A DNA stretch of 64,000 nucleotides from Phaseolus vulgaris (lineage: Eukaryota; Streptophyta; Magnoliopsida; Fabales; Fabaceae): assembly GCF_000499845.2 (NCBI RefSeq), contig NC_023754.2:10012584-10076583 (forward strand), written 5' to 3'. The notes under the pieces are model-generated. The model searched no databases. It was given only the letters and a program-made list of their open reading frames with translations, and had not been told where the DNA came from. How positions within the stretch are numbered: position 1 is the first letter of the stretch; every line of letters begins with the position of its first letter. Positions 1 through 11,913 of the stretch are shown one piece after another. Made by a program: the position numbers and the translations under genes.

Positions 1-8
1 AATTGAAC

Positions 9-152
9 CTGCAACTTAAGGAACTCAGGTTCCTTATGCTCTCCCTTGAAGAGATCAACATCCACTGTTTCAAACTCGATTTCCTTCTCAATCAGACACA
101 CAACCACCCTTTTGGGGCATCCATAAGTTGGACCAAACACCTTCACCACCAT
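9..152 (-). CDS. Phi-class glutathione S-transferase, exon 1 only (runs off window)
   Basis: GSTs of this class conjugate glutathione to electrophiles in the cytosol. The 48 codons from ATG at 152 to a splice donor (GT at 7-8) form the N-terminal thioredoxin-like glutathione-binding half. It starts MVVKVFGPTYGCPKR and contains FKGEHKEPEFLKLQ, the usual phi-class exon 1 end. Exon length (144 nt) and phase equal those of the complete relative at 13810-14678, with about 73% identity (35 of 48 residues). The residue aligned with the catalytic serine is Cys12. Exons 2 and 3 lie beyond the left edge, so function and integrity are unknown. No clear TATA box was seen upstream (above 152). Confidence 0.88.
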
Positions 153-2057
153 TTTTGAGTCTAAGTTTTGTTTGTCTAAGTCAAGTCAAGTTGAGGTTTG
201 ATGCTCTTCACTAATTGTCTTATTACATACTTTTCAATTTTTTGGAATACTGTTGATGATTTTAGAAAATTATTGATAATGAAAAAAATTAGGCTACTTT
301 GAAAGTGACTAAACATTCAGAGTTTTTCTCCTATGGGCTAAAGACATGATTAAATACACACCCTTTTTTTTACCAAACATATATCTACCTTTTACAAAAA
401 AATATCCTTCACAGAAATAGAAATGTATGTTTATATATACAAAACAAAAAATAATTAGCTAATTTTTAATTTTCGCTTTCTTTAAATTCTTTCTTGATTG
501 ACCACTTTAGTCTCTTTTTCTCTGTAATTTTAGTCTTCAAATTTTAAACAATTTCGTGACTTGAATCCAATCTTCAATTTTACATATTTATAATAGTCCT
601 ATCTAGTTTGATTCCATATGACGAAAGATACTCATCGTTTATACTAAAAAGGAAATGTTTTTTCTTATCTTCAATGCTTTCATGTCTTTGAAACATATTA
701 CTACTTGGACAAGAATGTTGATATATATTTTTTAATTTATTCATACACCAAACTCTTTAGACATGGACCTCTCGAAAGTATGTTTGGGAAACCAGTTTTC
801 TGGAATTAACACTTTCTAAATTTATTTTCTATAATTTTAATTGTATGTACAAGAATAAAGTGAAAAATCTACTTTATGGAGGGAGTAATTTTTTTAAAGC
901 AGAGAAGAAATGTGAACAAATTGAGAAGAGAGGATACAATAACACAATCAATGTTAGGGACAACACCAATAGAATAACAACTACAATGATTGTTGTTTTT
1001 TTTTATGCACATACATAACCTATTATTTTATAATAGGGTTCAGATATCCTTATAATATCTTATATTTATTTATTATTATGTAATAAAGAAAAGAGTGGAG
1101 AGAAGACATACAAATAGGAATGTGGAAGGTTAATTTTGTCTTTTAAACAACCACATGGGATGTAGGAGAAACCATGGGGTGCAAAATGAAATTCTCCAAA
1201 AATAAAACCCTTAAAAAGATTATGGGCATGGACTGAGCCCAACGTATTAAAGTAGCTGCAAGAAAGAAAAAGAAAGAGAACACGCAGTTAGACCCCTCAG
1301 AAATTAAAGAAAATAATGATTTTTTAAGGTTTAAAAAGTTTGACACATTATACATTTTTATTTTAAATATTTAATAATATTTAAAAAAATTAAATGGAAT
1401 ATTTATTTAATTTAAGTCTTTGAAATATTTTGGCAGAATTATTTAGTATTATCAACCTAGAAGAATTATATTAGAATAAAATGATATTAACTAATTTAAG
1501 TCCCTTCTATTTTCTTTCTCATCAATTCAGCCCTTGCTCAATATAATTCTCTACAAAGTGTCTAATCATTACACAATATTATGGAAAAATGGTTTAAAAT
1601 TAGCATACTATTATGAAAATTGATTATGCTATACATTTCCAATTAGCAAATAAGACAAATTTGGGGAAGCAAGCATTCAACCTTTTTCTATTGAATTTAA
1701 TTGTATTGAAAATTTCACAATTCAAATAACATATTAATATCAAAAGTTTGATCCGACTTTGATAAGGGCTCGACATGAGGAAGATCAAAAGCTGAAAATC
1801 ACCAATTATCAACTACAAAGGAAAAACAAGAGAAAATAATAAACTAATTAAAGGCTTACCTTTTTGTGAAGAGTATATTTACCATCTTAAATATAATGAA
1901 CTTATCTGTTAAGCTTAATTCCTTTATTAAGTTCTTTTTGGATAGTTTTTGCTTTTTTTTAACATGTTTTGACCTACTTCTTTTTCCTGTAATGAAGATA
2001 TAGTTTTTATTCGTTCTTTTTCGTAAACTCAAAAAATATAATTTCACTTTCATTAAC
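153..2057. other. AT-rich intergenic DNA, no gene recognised
   Basis: Upstream region of the partial GST, up to the Copia target-site duplication. It is AT-rich with stops in all frames; the short ORFs here match no family I know. It presumably holds the GST promoter, but no convincing TATA box was seen. Confidence 0.6.
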
Positions 2058-2353
<296 letters not shown>

Positions 2354-2662
2354 TGGTATTTAGAGCTATTTTTCTCTTATGATATCTTCTGCTTCTTCTT
2401 CCTCTGATCTTTCTCAGTCCATCTTTTCAATCATTGCGCCACCACCTCTGTATCATTTCTCCATTCCAATCACACTCAAGTTAAACAATGAGAACTTTTT
2501 TGTTTGGAAACAACATATCTTTGCTACTCTGTGAGGGCTCAACCTGATGCATTTCTTGGAAGGAGACAATGTGTCGTCAAGGTTCCTCCAAACTGAGAAT
2601 CAAGAACCCACAATCAACACTGCATACTTGCACTATGACAAACAAGATCAGTTATTAGTATT

Positions 2663-4152
2663 GGTCTGAAATGTTTTGTAATGTTTAGCACTTATTTTGG
2701 TTTGAACATTGTTGCTATGAACTACTTTAACTGGTTTAAATTTGAAGTATGTTAAACTGTTATTTTTGGTTTACAAAATTTGCACTCATCTGATTTGGCT
2801 GATGTTCCTTTTGGAAATCACCTAGTGAGAACTAGTTTCTGGTGCTTATCTGTTTTGGATTAGATTACCCTGTGTTTGCTCAATGAATGCAGGATTCAAC
2901 AGATTCTAAACAAAGAACATTCCTAAAAGCATCCAAAGGATTTGTCTCCATCAAATAGAGGGAGATTGTTGAAGATCGGAGCTTTGATGTATCAAATCCA
3001 CATGAAGCCTGAAGTTGTGCTGCTTTCTGGGTTTGGGTTTAGATTAAGCTGTTTAGAATCTTTGTTAAGATCAGTCCTTGAAGCCTACACAAAGCTTGAT
3101 TAAATCTGTTTTAAGAAACTAAGTGTTTTTCCAAGCAAAGGGAAAACAACCAGTTGATTTTTCGAAATAATTGGTTGTTTGTCACTTAGCTAGCTAGAAG
3201 TTTTGAAAATGTTTTTGGAATTGGTTATGTAACTACCTGACCCATTCAATCGGTTAAATCGTGGTTTCAACCGGTGAAATGAATGCTTTGCTAACAGTTT
3301 TTTGAAAACTTTTTTCAACTGTTTTAAATGAGAACAAAACTGATTTGACTCTGTTATGTTGCCTTAAACGGCTAGATTTCAAAAGCTATAAATATAGTCT
3401 TCTTTCAAATGTTTTATATACAAGTTTAACACCAGTATTGTGGAATCAAGAGAGAGTATTAAGATTTGCTTTTGAAAGAAGGTTTTCAAAGTTTAGCAAG
3501 ATTGCTATTAAAGCTTTGCTCTGGTGCAAGAACTGATCATAGGACTTCTGGTTTTATAATTCCAGGTGTTTTCTATTCTTGCTTAGTTTCCTGTAATTGT
3601 ACTTTGATAAACTTGTGTAAGTGTTGGTAAAATCTTGTAAAGTCAGTGAGATTCTGACTAGAGTGTGTGCTGGTGCAAAGAGGGTGAGTAGGTTTTGTGG
3701 GATTCAAAGTCACCTCTCTGTGGTGTGTGTTGTAATCTGGTTTTGATTACTAGTGGAATACTCAGAGGTTGTTCCGAGGACTAGATGTAGCTCAGGGTTG
3801 AGTGAAGCAGTATAATCTGATTGTGTGAATCTCTCTATCTCTCTCTCTATTATAATATGTTTGATATTTGATTTGTTGTCATAATCAACCGGTTATTTCA
3901 TATTTCAACAGGTTAATATTCTTGCCTTATAAACTACTTATACTTGCTTTTATCTCTGTAATATAAACAATCGGTTATATCGAAATATTAATCGATTATT
4001 TTACTGATAATAGTTTTAATTGTTCATTGCTTTTGGCTTCTCTGGTTATTCTTTCTGTAATTCATTAAAGAACTCCATTCTTAATCTTTATTTGCGAAAA
4101 ACTTTCATAAACAATCCCCTCCCCCCTCTTGTTTAAGCCATCATTTCTAACA
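2663..4152 (+). mobile_element. Sirevirus 3' fragment with LTR, inserted in gag
   Basis: About 300 bp of internal 3' sequence, then the Sirevirus purine tract (TTTGTCTCCATCAAATAG, 2941-2958) and a complete-looking LTR at 2967-4152 (TGTTGAAG...CTAACA, 1186 bp). The LTR has a TATA box (CTATAAATATAG) near 3386 and several near-palindromic AACCGGTT/AATCGGTT boxes. The left side is truncated and no clean target duplication is visible. Gag reading resumes immediately after 4152, which shows this is an insertion. Confidence 0.8.
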
Positions 4153-4383
4153 ATTTGTAGCGTGGTTGCTTGCATTAATGTCCTTTTCCATCTTCACCAA
4201 AATGGTTGGTCTTGAATCCTTTGCTGCTATTTGGAATAGTTTATCCACTTATTACGCATCACACACGTGGGAAACTATAAAAAAAGCTTCCTTTTCTTCT
4301 ACGCTCATCAAAGAAGGAAAGATTCGTTGTCAACTATCTACTTGACATCAAGATGACTGTCGATTCACTCTCTGCCATAGGTG

Positions 4384-5230
4384 ATGATAGGGCCCTCAGC
4401 CACATAACCACATAATAAGGAGGATGAAGACCTAGAGTCTGTTTATGGATTTATTTGCAAATATTGGTCTAGGAAAACACAAAAAGACTGAGTTTCGTCT
4501 GACTGGTCAACATTATTTTTGGGCCAAGCTTTAGTTTAAATAAATTGTATAAAGTTGTTTAGAATTTCATGGGCCATGTATTGGGCCTAGTAGCATAAAA
4601 TAATTGGACCAAATATTTGGGCAAAGTAACATAGGTTTTTAGGCTTGTATTTGAACTAATAGTAAAATAGGTATAGTTAGGGTTAAAAGTGACTAGTTAG
4701 GGTAACAATTGGGTTTCTTTGAGCCCAATATAATGCTAAAACACCTAAGGTATGATAGAGGACAAAAATTACCTTGACATGGAGCACATGGACGCCTACA
4801 TGGCAGCCTAGGAATGGAGAGAATTTAGCATGGAAGGTGTGAGCTAAACATGGAAAGCATGTGTCCACATGGTACCTTCTCATTGGAGAGTTTTATTTTG
4901 AATTTTCAAATTTTGGCTCCAAAATGTTCAACTCTCTCTGCTATAAATTAAGGTGCTTGACTTAACTTTTCAAAGATCAATTTATGAGTGTCATCCTGCC
5001 AAGTTGCTTGCTTATTCACTCCCTTGTCTAAACCTCTTTAGGATAGACACCTTTGGTCTTCTTCTTCATTTCTTCAAGTGATATGGCCCAATCAACCACT
5101 CTCCCTACTCTTCATGCACCTACAAGGAAACCATAACTTCATTGGAACTCTCCTTAATCCACTTCCTCCATTAGCTTCTACCAAGTCCTCCAAAAATTTA
5201 AGCAAGAATGAAATTCGGATGAAAGGCACG
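4384..5230 (+). mobile_element. LTR-like insertion in Copia gag
   Basis: 847 bp bounded by direct TAGGTG repeats (4378-4383 and 5231-5236). Removing it and one repeat restores gag reading. It has a TATA-like CTATAAATTAAGG at about 4941 and an R/U5-like downstream part that is repeated in opposite orientation at about 49799-50100. No coding capacity and no clear inverted ends. Probably a solo LTR of an unassigned retroelement. Confidence 0.62.
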
Positions 5231-5880
5231 TAGGTGCTTCCATTTCTACTACTGAACACATAGATGCAATCTTGAATGGCTTATTGGAGGACTACAATGG
5301 TTTCTTCACCTCTATTGTCTCATGATCTAATCCCTACTCTGTTGACGAGATTGATTCTTTACTCCTTGCTAAAGAAGAAAGGTTTGAAAAACATAAAGTT
5401 CTGCAAAGTTCCATTATTCAAGCAAATAATGTTACTACACCGTGGTTCTCTACTTGTCCAAACAAGAACAAATCCAATTTTCACAATAAAGGGTTTCACG
5501 ATAGTCGCACACAAACACATGCTCTGCATCCCAAAACTACAACTTCTTTCCTTGGATCAAGACCCACCACTCGTTCACCCTACTATCCACCTGCACCTTG
5601 GCATAACATCAAACATTTTTGTCAAATTTCTCATAAACCTGGACACACTGTTGATACCTGTTGGCATAGGTTTGATCCACCTAACACTCATTCTTTTGCT
5701 ACTAATGTGTCTCAATATTCATTCTCAGTCGATGAAGCCTCCACACCCTCCATTTTGGGTGCTCCTTCAACCACTGAAGATCCACTTTGGTACCTCGATA
5801 GTGGAGTCACCCATCATGTCACTAAAGACTCATCTGTTTTTTTTATAACAAACTGCCTTACCATGGATCAAAATCTTTAA

Positions 5881-6910
5881 AGATTGGAAATGGTCAAGGT
5901 ATGAACATCAAGCATACGAGTTTTTCCTTTTACACTACACCAGACACACATAAAAAGTTTATTCTGCGTAATATGTTGCATGTTCCAAATATTACAAAGA
6001 ACTTGATTAACATTACTCAATTTGCGAAAGATAATCATATTTATTTTGAATTTTTCCCTCACTCATGTTTCGTTAAATATTAGGACACCCATAAGATCTT
6101 ACTTCAAGGAGTAGTTAAAGACGGTCTATATGTCTTCCCTTCATCCAATGATTCTTTATCTTACAGTGCTAACTATACTTGCTATAAACCTAATGTTCTT
6201 CATTTACAACTATGGCATAGTAGACTTGGACACAATATTTTTCCTGTTGTTCAAAGAGTTTTAAAATTCTATAATATCCCATACAATTTTAAGAAACAAT
6301 ATTGCACTGCATGTGTGATAGGAAAGTCACAACAACCCCTTTCACGCTTCTGATACACAATATATTGTGCCTTTACCGTTGGTTTTCATTGATATTTGGG
6401 ATCATCTTCTGTTTGTGCTTCAAATGGTTCAAAATATTATATATCTATTATGGATTCCTATATTAGATATACATGGCTATTTTTTATTCATAATAAATCT
6501 CAAGCTTATACTGCTTTACCACAGTTCAATTTTTTTGCTAAAACTCAAACTGGATATAAACTAAAAGCAATACAAACTAACAATGCAAAAGAGTTCTTAT
6601 GTTTCAAACAATTTACTAATGATTTTGGAATTCATCGTCGTCTCATTTGTCCTCATACTCACAATCAAAATGACTCAATAGAACGAAAGAACAAGCATGT
6701 CACAAACATAGGACTTACCCTTCTTTCTTCAGCTTTATTACCTATTAAATTCTGGGCAGAAGTCTTCATGACTGTTGTTCATGTTATCAACACCCTTCCC
6801 CTATTATTGGTAACAAATCCCCTCATGAAATATTATTTAAACATGCTCTAGAGTACACCACTTTAAAAAGTTTTGGGTGTGCATGCTACCCTATTTTACG
6901 CCCATATAAT
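5881..6910 (+). pseudogene. Copia protease/integrase block
   Basis: Reads the GAG-pre-integrase region (LQLWHSRLGH, then CTACVIGKSQ) and an integrase core containing IMDSYIRYTWLFF, NNAKEFLCF and NDSIERKNKHV. The first catalytic Asp and the Glu are visible, but the middle position reads NNAKEF where Copia normally has an Asp (DNGGEF-type). The core is therefore inactivated. Several frame changes occur. Reading breaks off at CYPILRPYN (6910), exactly at the next insertion, and resumes at about 8699. Confidence 0.8.
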
Positions 6911-8693
6911 TGATGGCTTTTTACGACAAGTGCACCCCGTTGTCAGAAGTAATATTTGGATCCCACAAGGAACAATGAATTATCAAGTATAATACTCGCT
7001 TTATATAAAAACAAAATAATAAAAGTAGGTTTGAGGATTGTTATGATGGCAAGAATTAACAAGAAAACAATTCAAAGAGTTGTTGCTTCAATTAGAAAAA
7101 TAAGGATTGGGTTTCCTCTCTCTCACTCTCATGTATTTTGATTAGCATGTTAATATTTAGTTCTTTGATTGAAATTGATGCCTATATAAAAATCATTTAT
7201 ATCGATTCCTCACATATAAAATCCTTAAGAATGTTCCCTAACTATCGATCCCTCGTATAATTATAAGAACAACTTAGAATGAAGCTCAAACATTAATAAC
7301 AATTAACATTTCAAGTCTATTCCTAGCACTCAATTATGTTAAGTATTGTTGTTTAGGTCAGAACCCTAAAAATACTTTCCAGACAAATTTAAGATTCTCA
7401 ATTTATCAGGGAAAATTAAAAGTAAAACAAAAATACCAATAATCAATCAAAAAATGAATATTTTAATATAAGATATAATCTCAATACATAAGAGTTCGAG
7501 CAGATTACTCCCAATCTCAAAGGATAAAATTAGCCACGCATACTTCTAACACCTTCCATTCTCTCAATTTGGTTACAATTCACTCTATGGTGTTTTCCTC
7601 TCAATTTGGCACACTAGGATTGAGCCTCTAGACCCTTTTTTAACCTAATTTTCTAGGGTTAGGTCGCTTCCTGTGTCGCGTTGATGGGATAAGTGATAAA
7701 ACATAAAAAAAAACTAGGGATGGCAAAGCAGGGCAGCCCGTGCGGGCCGGCCCGCGGCCCGCTAGTAAAAAAAGCGAGGCAAGCTCACCTTTTCAACCCG
7801 CAAACCCGTTTTAGCCCGCCCCGCATAACCTGCATCCTGCACGGGCCAGAAGCGGGGTAGGGCGGGCTGACCCGCTAACCCACAAAACAAAAAAAATGTG
7901 CTGGCAGTGGAAGAGAAGAGAGGAGTGCATTGCAAAAATGAAAATAGGTTTTCAATCCATCCAAAAACCAAAACGCCAACGCTAGGTTTTCTCCAACGCC
8001 GTTTCCCTCATTCCAATATGCAACTTCGCGTTGCCGCTTTGCGCCACTGCTGTTGCCCTTCGCATCATTGCTGCCGCTTCGCGTCGTTGTCTTCCTTTGC
8101 GTCATTGTTGTCACTGTTGTCGCCCTTCGCGTCGCTGCTTCCGTTCCGCCCCAGCAAAAAAAATTTGAATGTGGGCTGGTCAGCAAACCTGCTGGCTGGC
8201 CCTTATGCGGGGCGGGACAGAAAATCTAGCCTGCATCCATTACGTGGGGCGGGCCAAGTGCGGGGTGGGTTGGTCCGCTTTGCATCCCTAAAAAAACCCA
8301 ATCTGTCTGACGCATTCTGGCTCAAGCGAAGAATTCTCGCTTGAGCGAGAAAGGCGTTAATTTCCAAAAACAATCCTAGAACATTCTCACTTGAGCGAGA
8401 ATCTCCTGTTGCAAAATTGGTTTTTCAATACTTTTTTTTCCATTCTGGGACCTTCCAACTTACTCTTTTTAGCTCAAATCATTCCTCTTTATTCAAAATC
8501 TTCAATCTTTCTTAGAAACCTATAATTAACACCAAATTTGGGAATAAAATGCTCTTATTCAAATAAAGATCATAAAATGTGTAAAAAGGTATAAATTCAT
8601 AAATTAAGGATTATTTTATATGTAAATTAGCAATAAATCCTCATAAGTGTCTATATTTTAATATGAAATATTACTGAAATTAGGCACTTATCC
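6911..8693 (-). mobile_element. Probable solo LTR inserted in Copia pol
   Basis: Non-coding block bounded by ATAAT direct repeats (6906-6910 and 8694-8698), splitting the Copia pol reading. On the minus strand it starts near GGATAAGTGCCTAATTTC and ends AAAAGCCATCA, close to TG...CA. Without the nested hAT MITE (7715-8290) it is about 1.2 kb, a plausible LTR length. No primer site, purine tract or proteins, so the family is unknown. Confidence 0.6.
7715..8290. mobile_element. GC-rich hAT-type MITE
   Basis: 576 bp with terminal inverted repeats TAGGGATGGCAAAGC on the left and TTTGCATCCCTA on the right. It is flanked by nearly identical 8-bp duplications (AAAAAAAC at 7707-7714, AAAAAACC at 8291-8298). 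The ends are dominated by GGGCGGGCC-like blocks, in sharp contrast to the AT-rich surroundings. There is no transposase; the open frames across it are a by-product of GC content. Confidence 0.8.
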
Positions 8694-11600
8694 ATAATAC
8701 AAACAAACTTGATTTTCGTTCTTCCGGTTGCATTTTTCTTGGATACAATATACATAATCAAGGTTATATATGTCTTTATTCTTCTGGTAAGGTTTTTATA
8801 TCTCGTCACGTTCTTTTTCAAGAAGAACTTTTCCCTTACAATATAACTCAATACAATTTTGTTAAGAATGTTAGAATTAGTGGCTTAAAAAAGAGTGGGT
8901 GAATTGTTTTCACAAGATTTTGGCAAAGTTTAAAGCTAGAGTGAAAAGTTCTAAAAAGTCAACCAATTGATTTTCAATTCAACTCAATAAAATTTCTATT
9001 TTAAGGTTATTTCCAGAAGATCAACCTGTTGTTTTCACGAAACAAGCGGTTGTTTATACCAGCTGAATATGAAACCAAGTTAAAATAGTTTATAAGAGTA
9101 AAGATAGAGAGAATCACACAAGAGGTTTATATTGGTTCACTCTTAACCAAGAGCTACATCCAGTCCTCAGCTAACCACTAAGAATTCACTATGTAATCAA
9201 ACCTAGATTACAAAACACACACCAAGAGTGATGATATCCTCAAGAACACATACCACTCCTTGGCAACACCACAATTTTCAAAAACCCTTTCTCAATCTGC
9301 CTTATACAAATACACACAGAACTACAATGTTCAAAGAGAAGAGAATAGGATACACTTGTGTACTACAAAGCTATAGTTCATAAGTATACAAAACTCAATC
9401 CTATTCCACACACTTGAGATGATCCAAAGCTCTTGGAAAACATTTTTGATAATCTCTCTTTCTGAAAGTCTTGAAAAGAATGTCAAAAACTTTTATATAA
9501 ACTCAATCAAGTGGTCAAAACTATTAGAACAAAAACCAGAAGTAGTTGGAATCATTTAAAATCAGTTCAAACCACTTAACAAAATTTTGTTATGAAAACA
9601 AGAAGTTGTTTTCCAAAACAATCGATTGAAATAATTTTCCTGTTTAGGTTTTCATAAAAAAAAACAGTTGTTTTATCCAAATAACCGATTGTTTCTGTTT
9701 GACAACAAAGACAAAATAAGCACGGTTTTTTCAAATCATTTTGAAAACCACTAAGTGTCAAACAACAGGTTTTTTCGACAATTCAACAGGTTGAAAAACT
9801 TGCTTTAGTCTCAAATCCTCGAGTAACAGCTTTTGTCAACTGGTTGAATTGAAAAACAACTGAATAAAAATTTCTCATCTTTTAAGAAAACACTTCTTTC
9901 AAAAGAGATAAAGATTCAAATGAGCTTGGATCATTTCAAGAAGTGAATTAACAAGTTAAAAACTACTAGACAACACACACACATACATCAACAAGGTTTT
10001 CAAGTTTTCTACATAGATTTGGAGACATCAAAACATCTTGGTCAACAAAGAATGATTCCCACGACATCATTACTAAATATCTTAATCAAATGCTTTTAGT
10101 TTTATCTAAACCATCATCCTATGATCGCAGTAATAACTTACCTATCTCTCCTTCCACAAATAATAATTTCGCTAATAATTCTTTTGATAACATGCCATCT
10201 ACTCTTTTTGATTATTCTCTTAATGCTTACACCACTGCTAATACCAAAAACAATCACCCTATGATAACACGATCCAAAGCAGGTGTTTTTAAACCAAAAA
10301 CTTTTACTACTAATATTGTTTTGAATTCCTCTATACCTGCTACTATCAAAGAGGCACTTCACTATCCCAATTGGTTTAGAGCGATGACAAAAGAATATGG
10401 TGCCCTTATCCGGAACAAGACATGGTTCCTTACTCCTCCTCCCTCCGGATATTAAAAAATAAATATAATGTTGACGAATCTTTTCAAAGGAACAAGGCAC
10501 ATCTTGTCGCAAAAGGCTTCAGTCAAATTGTAGGATGCAACTACAACAAAACCTGTTGTAAAGGCATCCACCATTCATGTTGTCCTTTCTACACATTGTC
10601 TCTGCTGCATGGCCAATACACCAAATCGACGTCAACAATGCTTTTCTCAACCGCTAGCTTCAAGAAGATGTATATATGCATCAACCTCCAGGTTTCGAGT
10701 CTTCATCTCCCCAACTTGTTTGCAAGCTTCAAAAGGCTATACATGGCTTGAAGCAGGCACAACGATCATGGTTTCAAAATCTAAGTTCTACTCTAGAAAC
10801 TTTTGGCTTTCATTTCACAAAGAGTGATAACTCCCTATTTGTTAAGTTTCACAATTCTTATACTATTTTCATTTTAATCTATGTAGATGACATCATAATT
10901 ATAGGGTCTTCTGCTCACGAGATTCAAGCTCTGATACAAAAACTGGGCTCCTCTTTGCTATAAAAGACTTGGGACATGTTCATTACTTTCTTGGCATTGA
11001 AGTCATCTCAATGGTGGAATTCTTCTTCTGTCTCAAACAAAATACATCATTGATCTTCTACGAAGAATAGAAATGCAGGAAGCTAACCCTATTCTAACTC
11101 CCGTGCAATCCACTCTTCTCCTCCAAAAGGATGTTTCACCTGCTGTTCAAGACTCCACTTTATATCGCTCTGTAGTCGGTGCACTCCAATACATTCTCAT
11201 TACACATCCCCAAGCTCTAACATGTTGTTATCAAAGCTTTTCAATTCAGGCAAAATCGACAGGAACACCAGTGGAAAGTAGTTAAACGTATCTTACGGTA
11301 TCTTGCTAGAACAAAAACGTATGTTTTACTCATCAAATGGAGCACCTATACATATATTCTTGCCTTCAGCGATGCATACTGGGGTAGTGACAGTGATGAC
11401 AAAAAATCTACCACCGGCTATTATGTTTACCTTGGATCAAACATCATAGCTTGGTCTTCACATAAACAAAAGGTAATTTCAAGGAGCAACACTGAGGTGT
11501 TTCTAACTGAGGTTATTTGGCTTCAATCTCTTCTTCATGAACTACACAATAATGCAAATGCAATAATGTATTCTTGTACAAAACACTTTGAATTAGATAT

Positions 11601-11724
11601 CCACTTCGTTAGGGATTACATTAAAAAACAACACGTTATGTTAATTCATCTTCTAGCTAGATTTAAAGTGGCGGATGTTTTAACAAAACCAGTGTTTTGG
11701 ACCTTTTTTCACTCGTTTTCGTAG
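8694..11724 (+). pseudogene. Copia RT/RNase H block (split by a solo LTR)
   Basis: 8699-8863 encodes the post-integrase motif SSGCIFLGYN...GYI and ends at the solo LTR. From 10053 the reading continues: a MITRSKAGVFKPK linker, RT start (YPNWFRAMTKEY), KAHLVAKGFSQ, then YGLKQA-type IHGLKQAQRSWFQNL. The RT active site IYVDDIII is at about 10878. RNase H remnants are FSDAYWGSDSDDKKSTTGYY at about 11368 and DVLTKP at about 11673. Many frameshifts; no function expected. Confidence 0.85.
8869..10047 (-). mobile_element. Sirevirus solo LTR
   Basis: 1179 bp, TG...CA on the plus strand (TGTTAGAATT...GGTCAACA), with perfect 5-bp duplications AAGAA at 8864-8868 and 10048-10052. The minus-strand orientation follows from the TATA box (TTTATATAAAAG, about 9489-9500) and from similarity to the LTRs at 41359 and 46649. 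It carries several AATCGATTG/ACCGATTGT boxes. No internal sequence, so it arose by LTR-LTR recombination. Confidence 0.88.
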
Positions 11725-11766
11725 TAAACTTACGGTTACTGATAAACCATAACATTAAGAAGGAGA

Positions 11767-11804
11767 TATTAGATAATTATGTATGCATGCCTCTACATAT
11801 ATGC

Positions 11805-11850
<46 letters not shown>

Positions 11851-11908
11851 TCTTGTATCAATAACAAATATCAATTAAAATTCTTTCTCTTCACAATAGC
11901 TTCTAACA
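11767..11908 (+). repeat. 3' LTR of the 2058 Copia element
   Basis: 142 bp following the purine tract, ending TTCTAACA, then the TTAAC duplication. It shares TATTAGATA, a TA tract, the ATCAATAACAAATATCAA block and the TTCTTTCTCTTCA block with the 5' LTR. Confidence 0.85.
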
Positions 11909-11913
11909 TTAAC

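Larger units (their letters stand above)
2379..5880 (+). pseudogene. Copia gag and protease start (three blocks)
   Basis: Gag coats the retroelement RNA. Block 1 (2379-2662) starts at ATG 2379 and reads into a Copia gag N-terminus, including KLNNENFFVWKQH, with an internal stop near 2531. Block 2 (4153-4377) continues with AWLLALM, IFTKMVGLES and AAIWNSLSTYY. Block 3 (5237-5880) resumes with TEHIDAILNGLLEDYN and a nucleocapsid knuckle reading CQISHKPGHTVDTC, whose second Cys has become Ser. It then enters the protease motif WYLDSGVTHHVT at about 5791. The gaps are exactly the two nested insertions at 2663-4152 and 4384-5230. Dead through stops and frameshifts. Confidence 0.82.

Noticed and set aside
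5276..5848. 190-codon plus-strand frame
   Set aside because: It is an out-of-frame shadow of Copia gag; the true gag frame carries the zinc knuckle and protease motif.
7875..8344. Overlapping frames of 103-148 codons on both strands
   Set aside because: They lie across the GC-rich hAT MITE; no domain, and GC-rich non-coding DNA has few stops.
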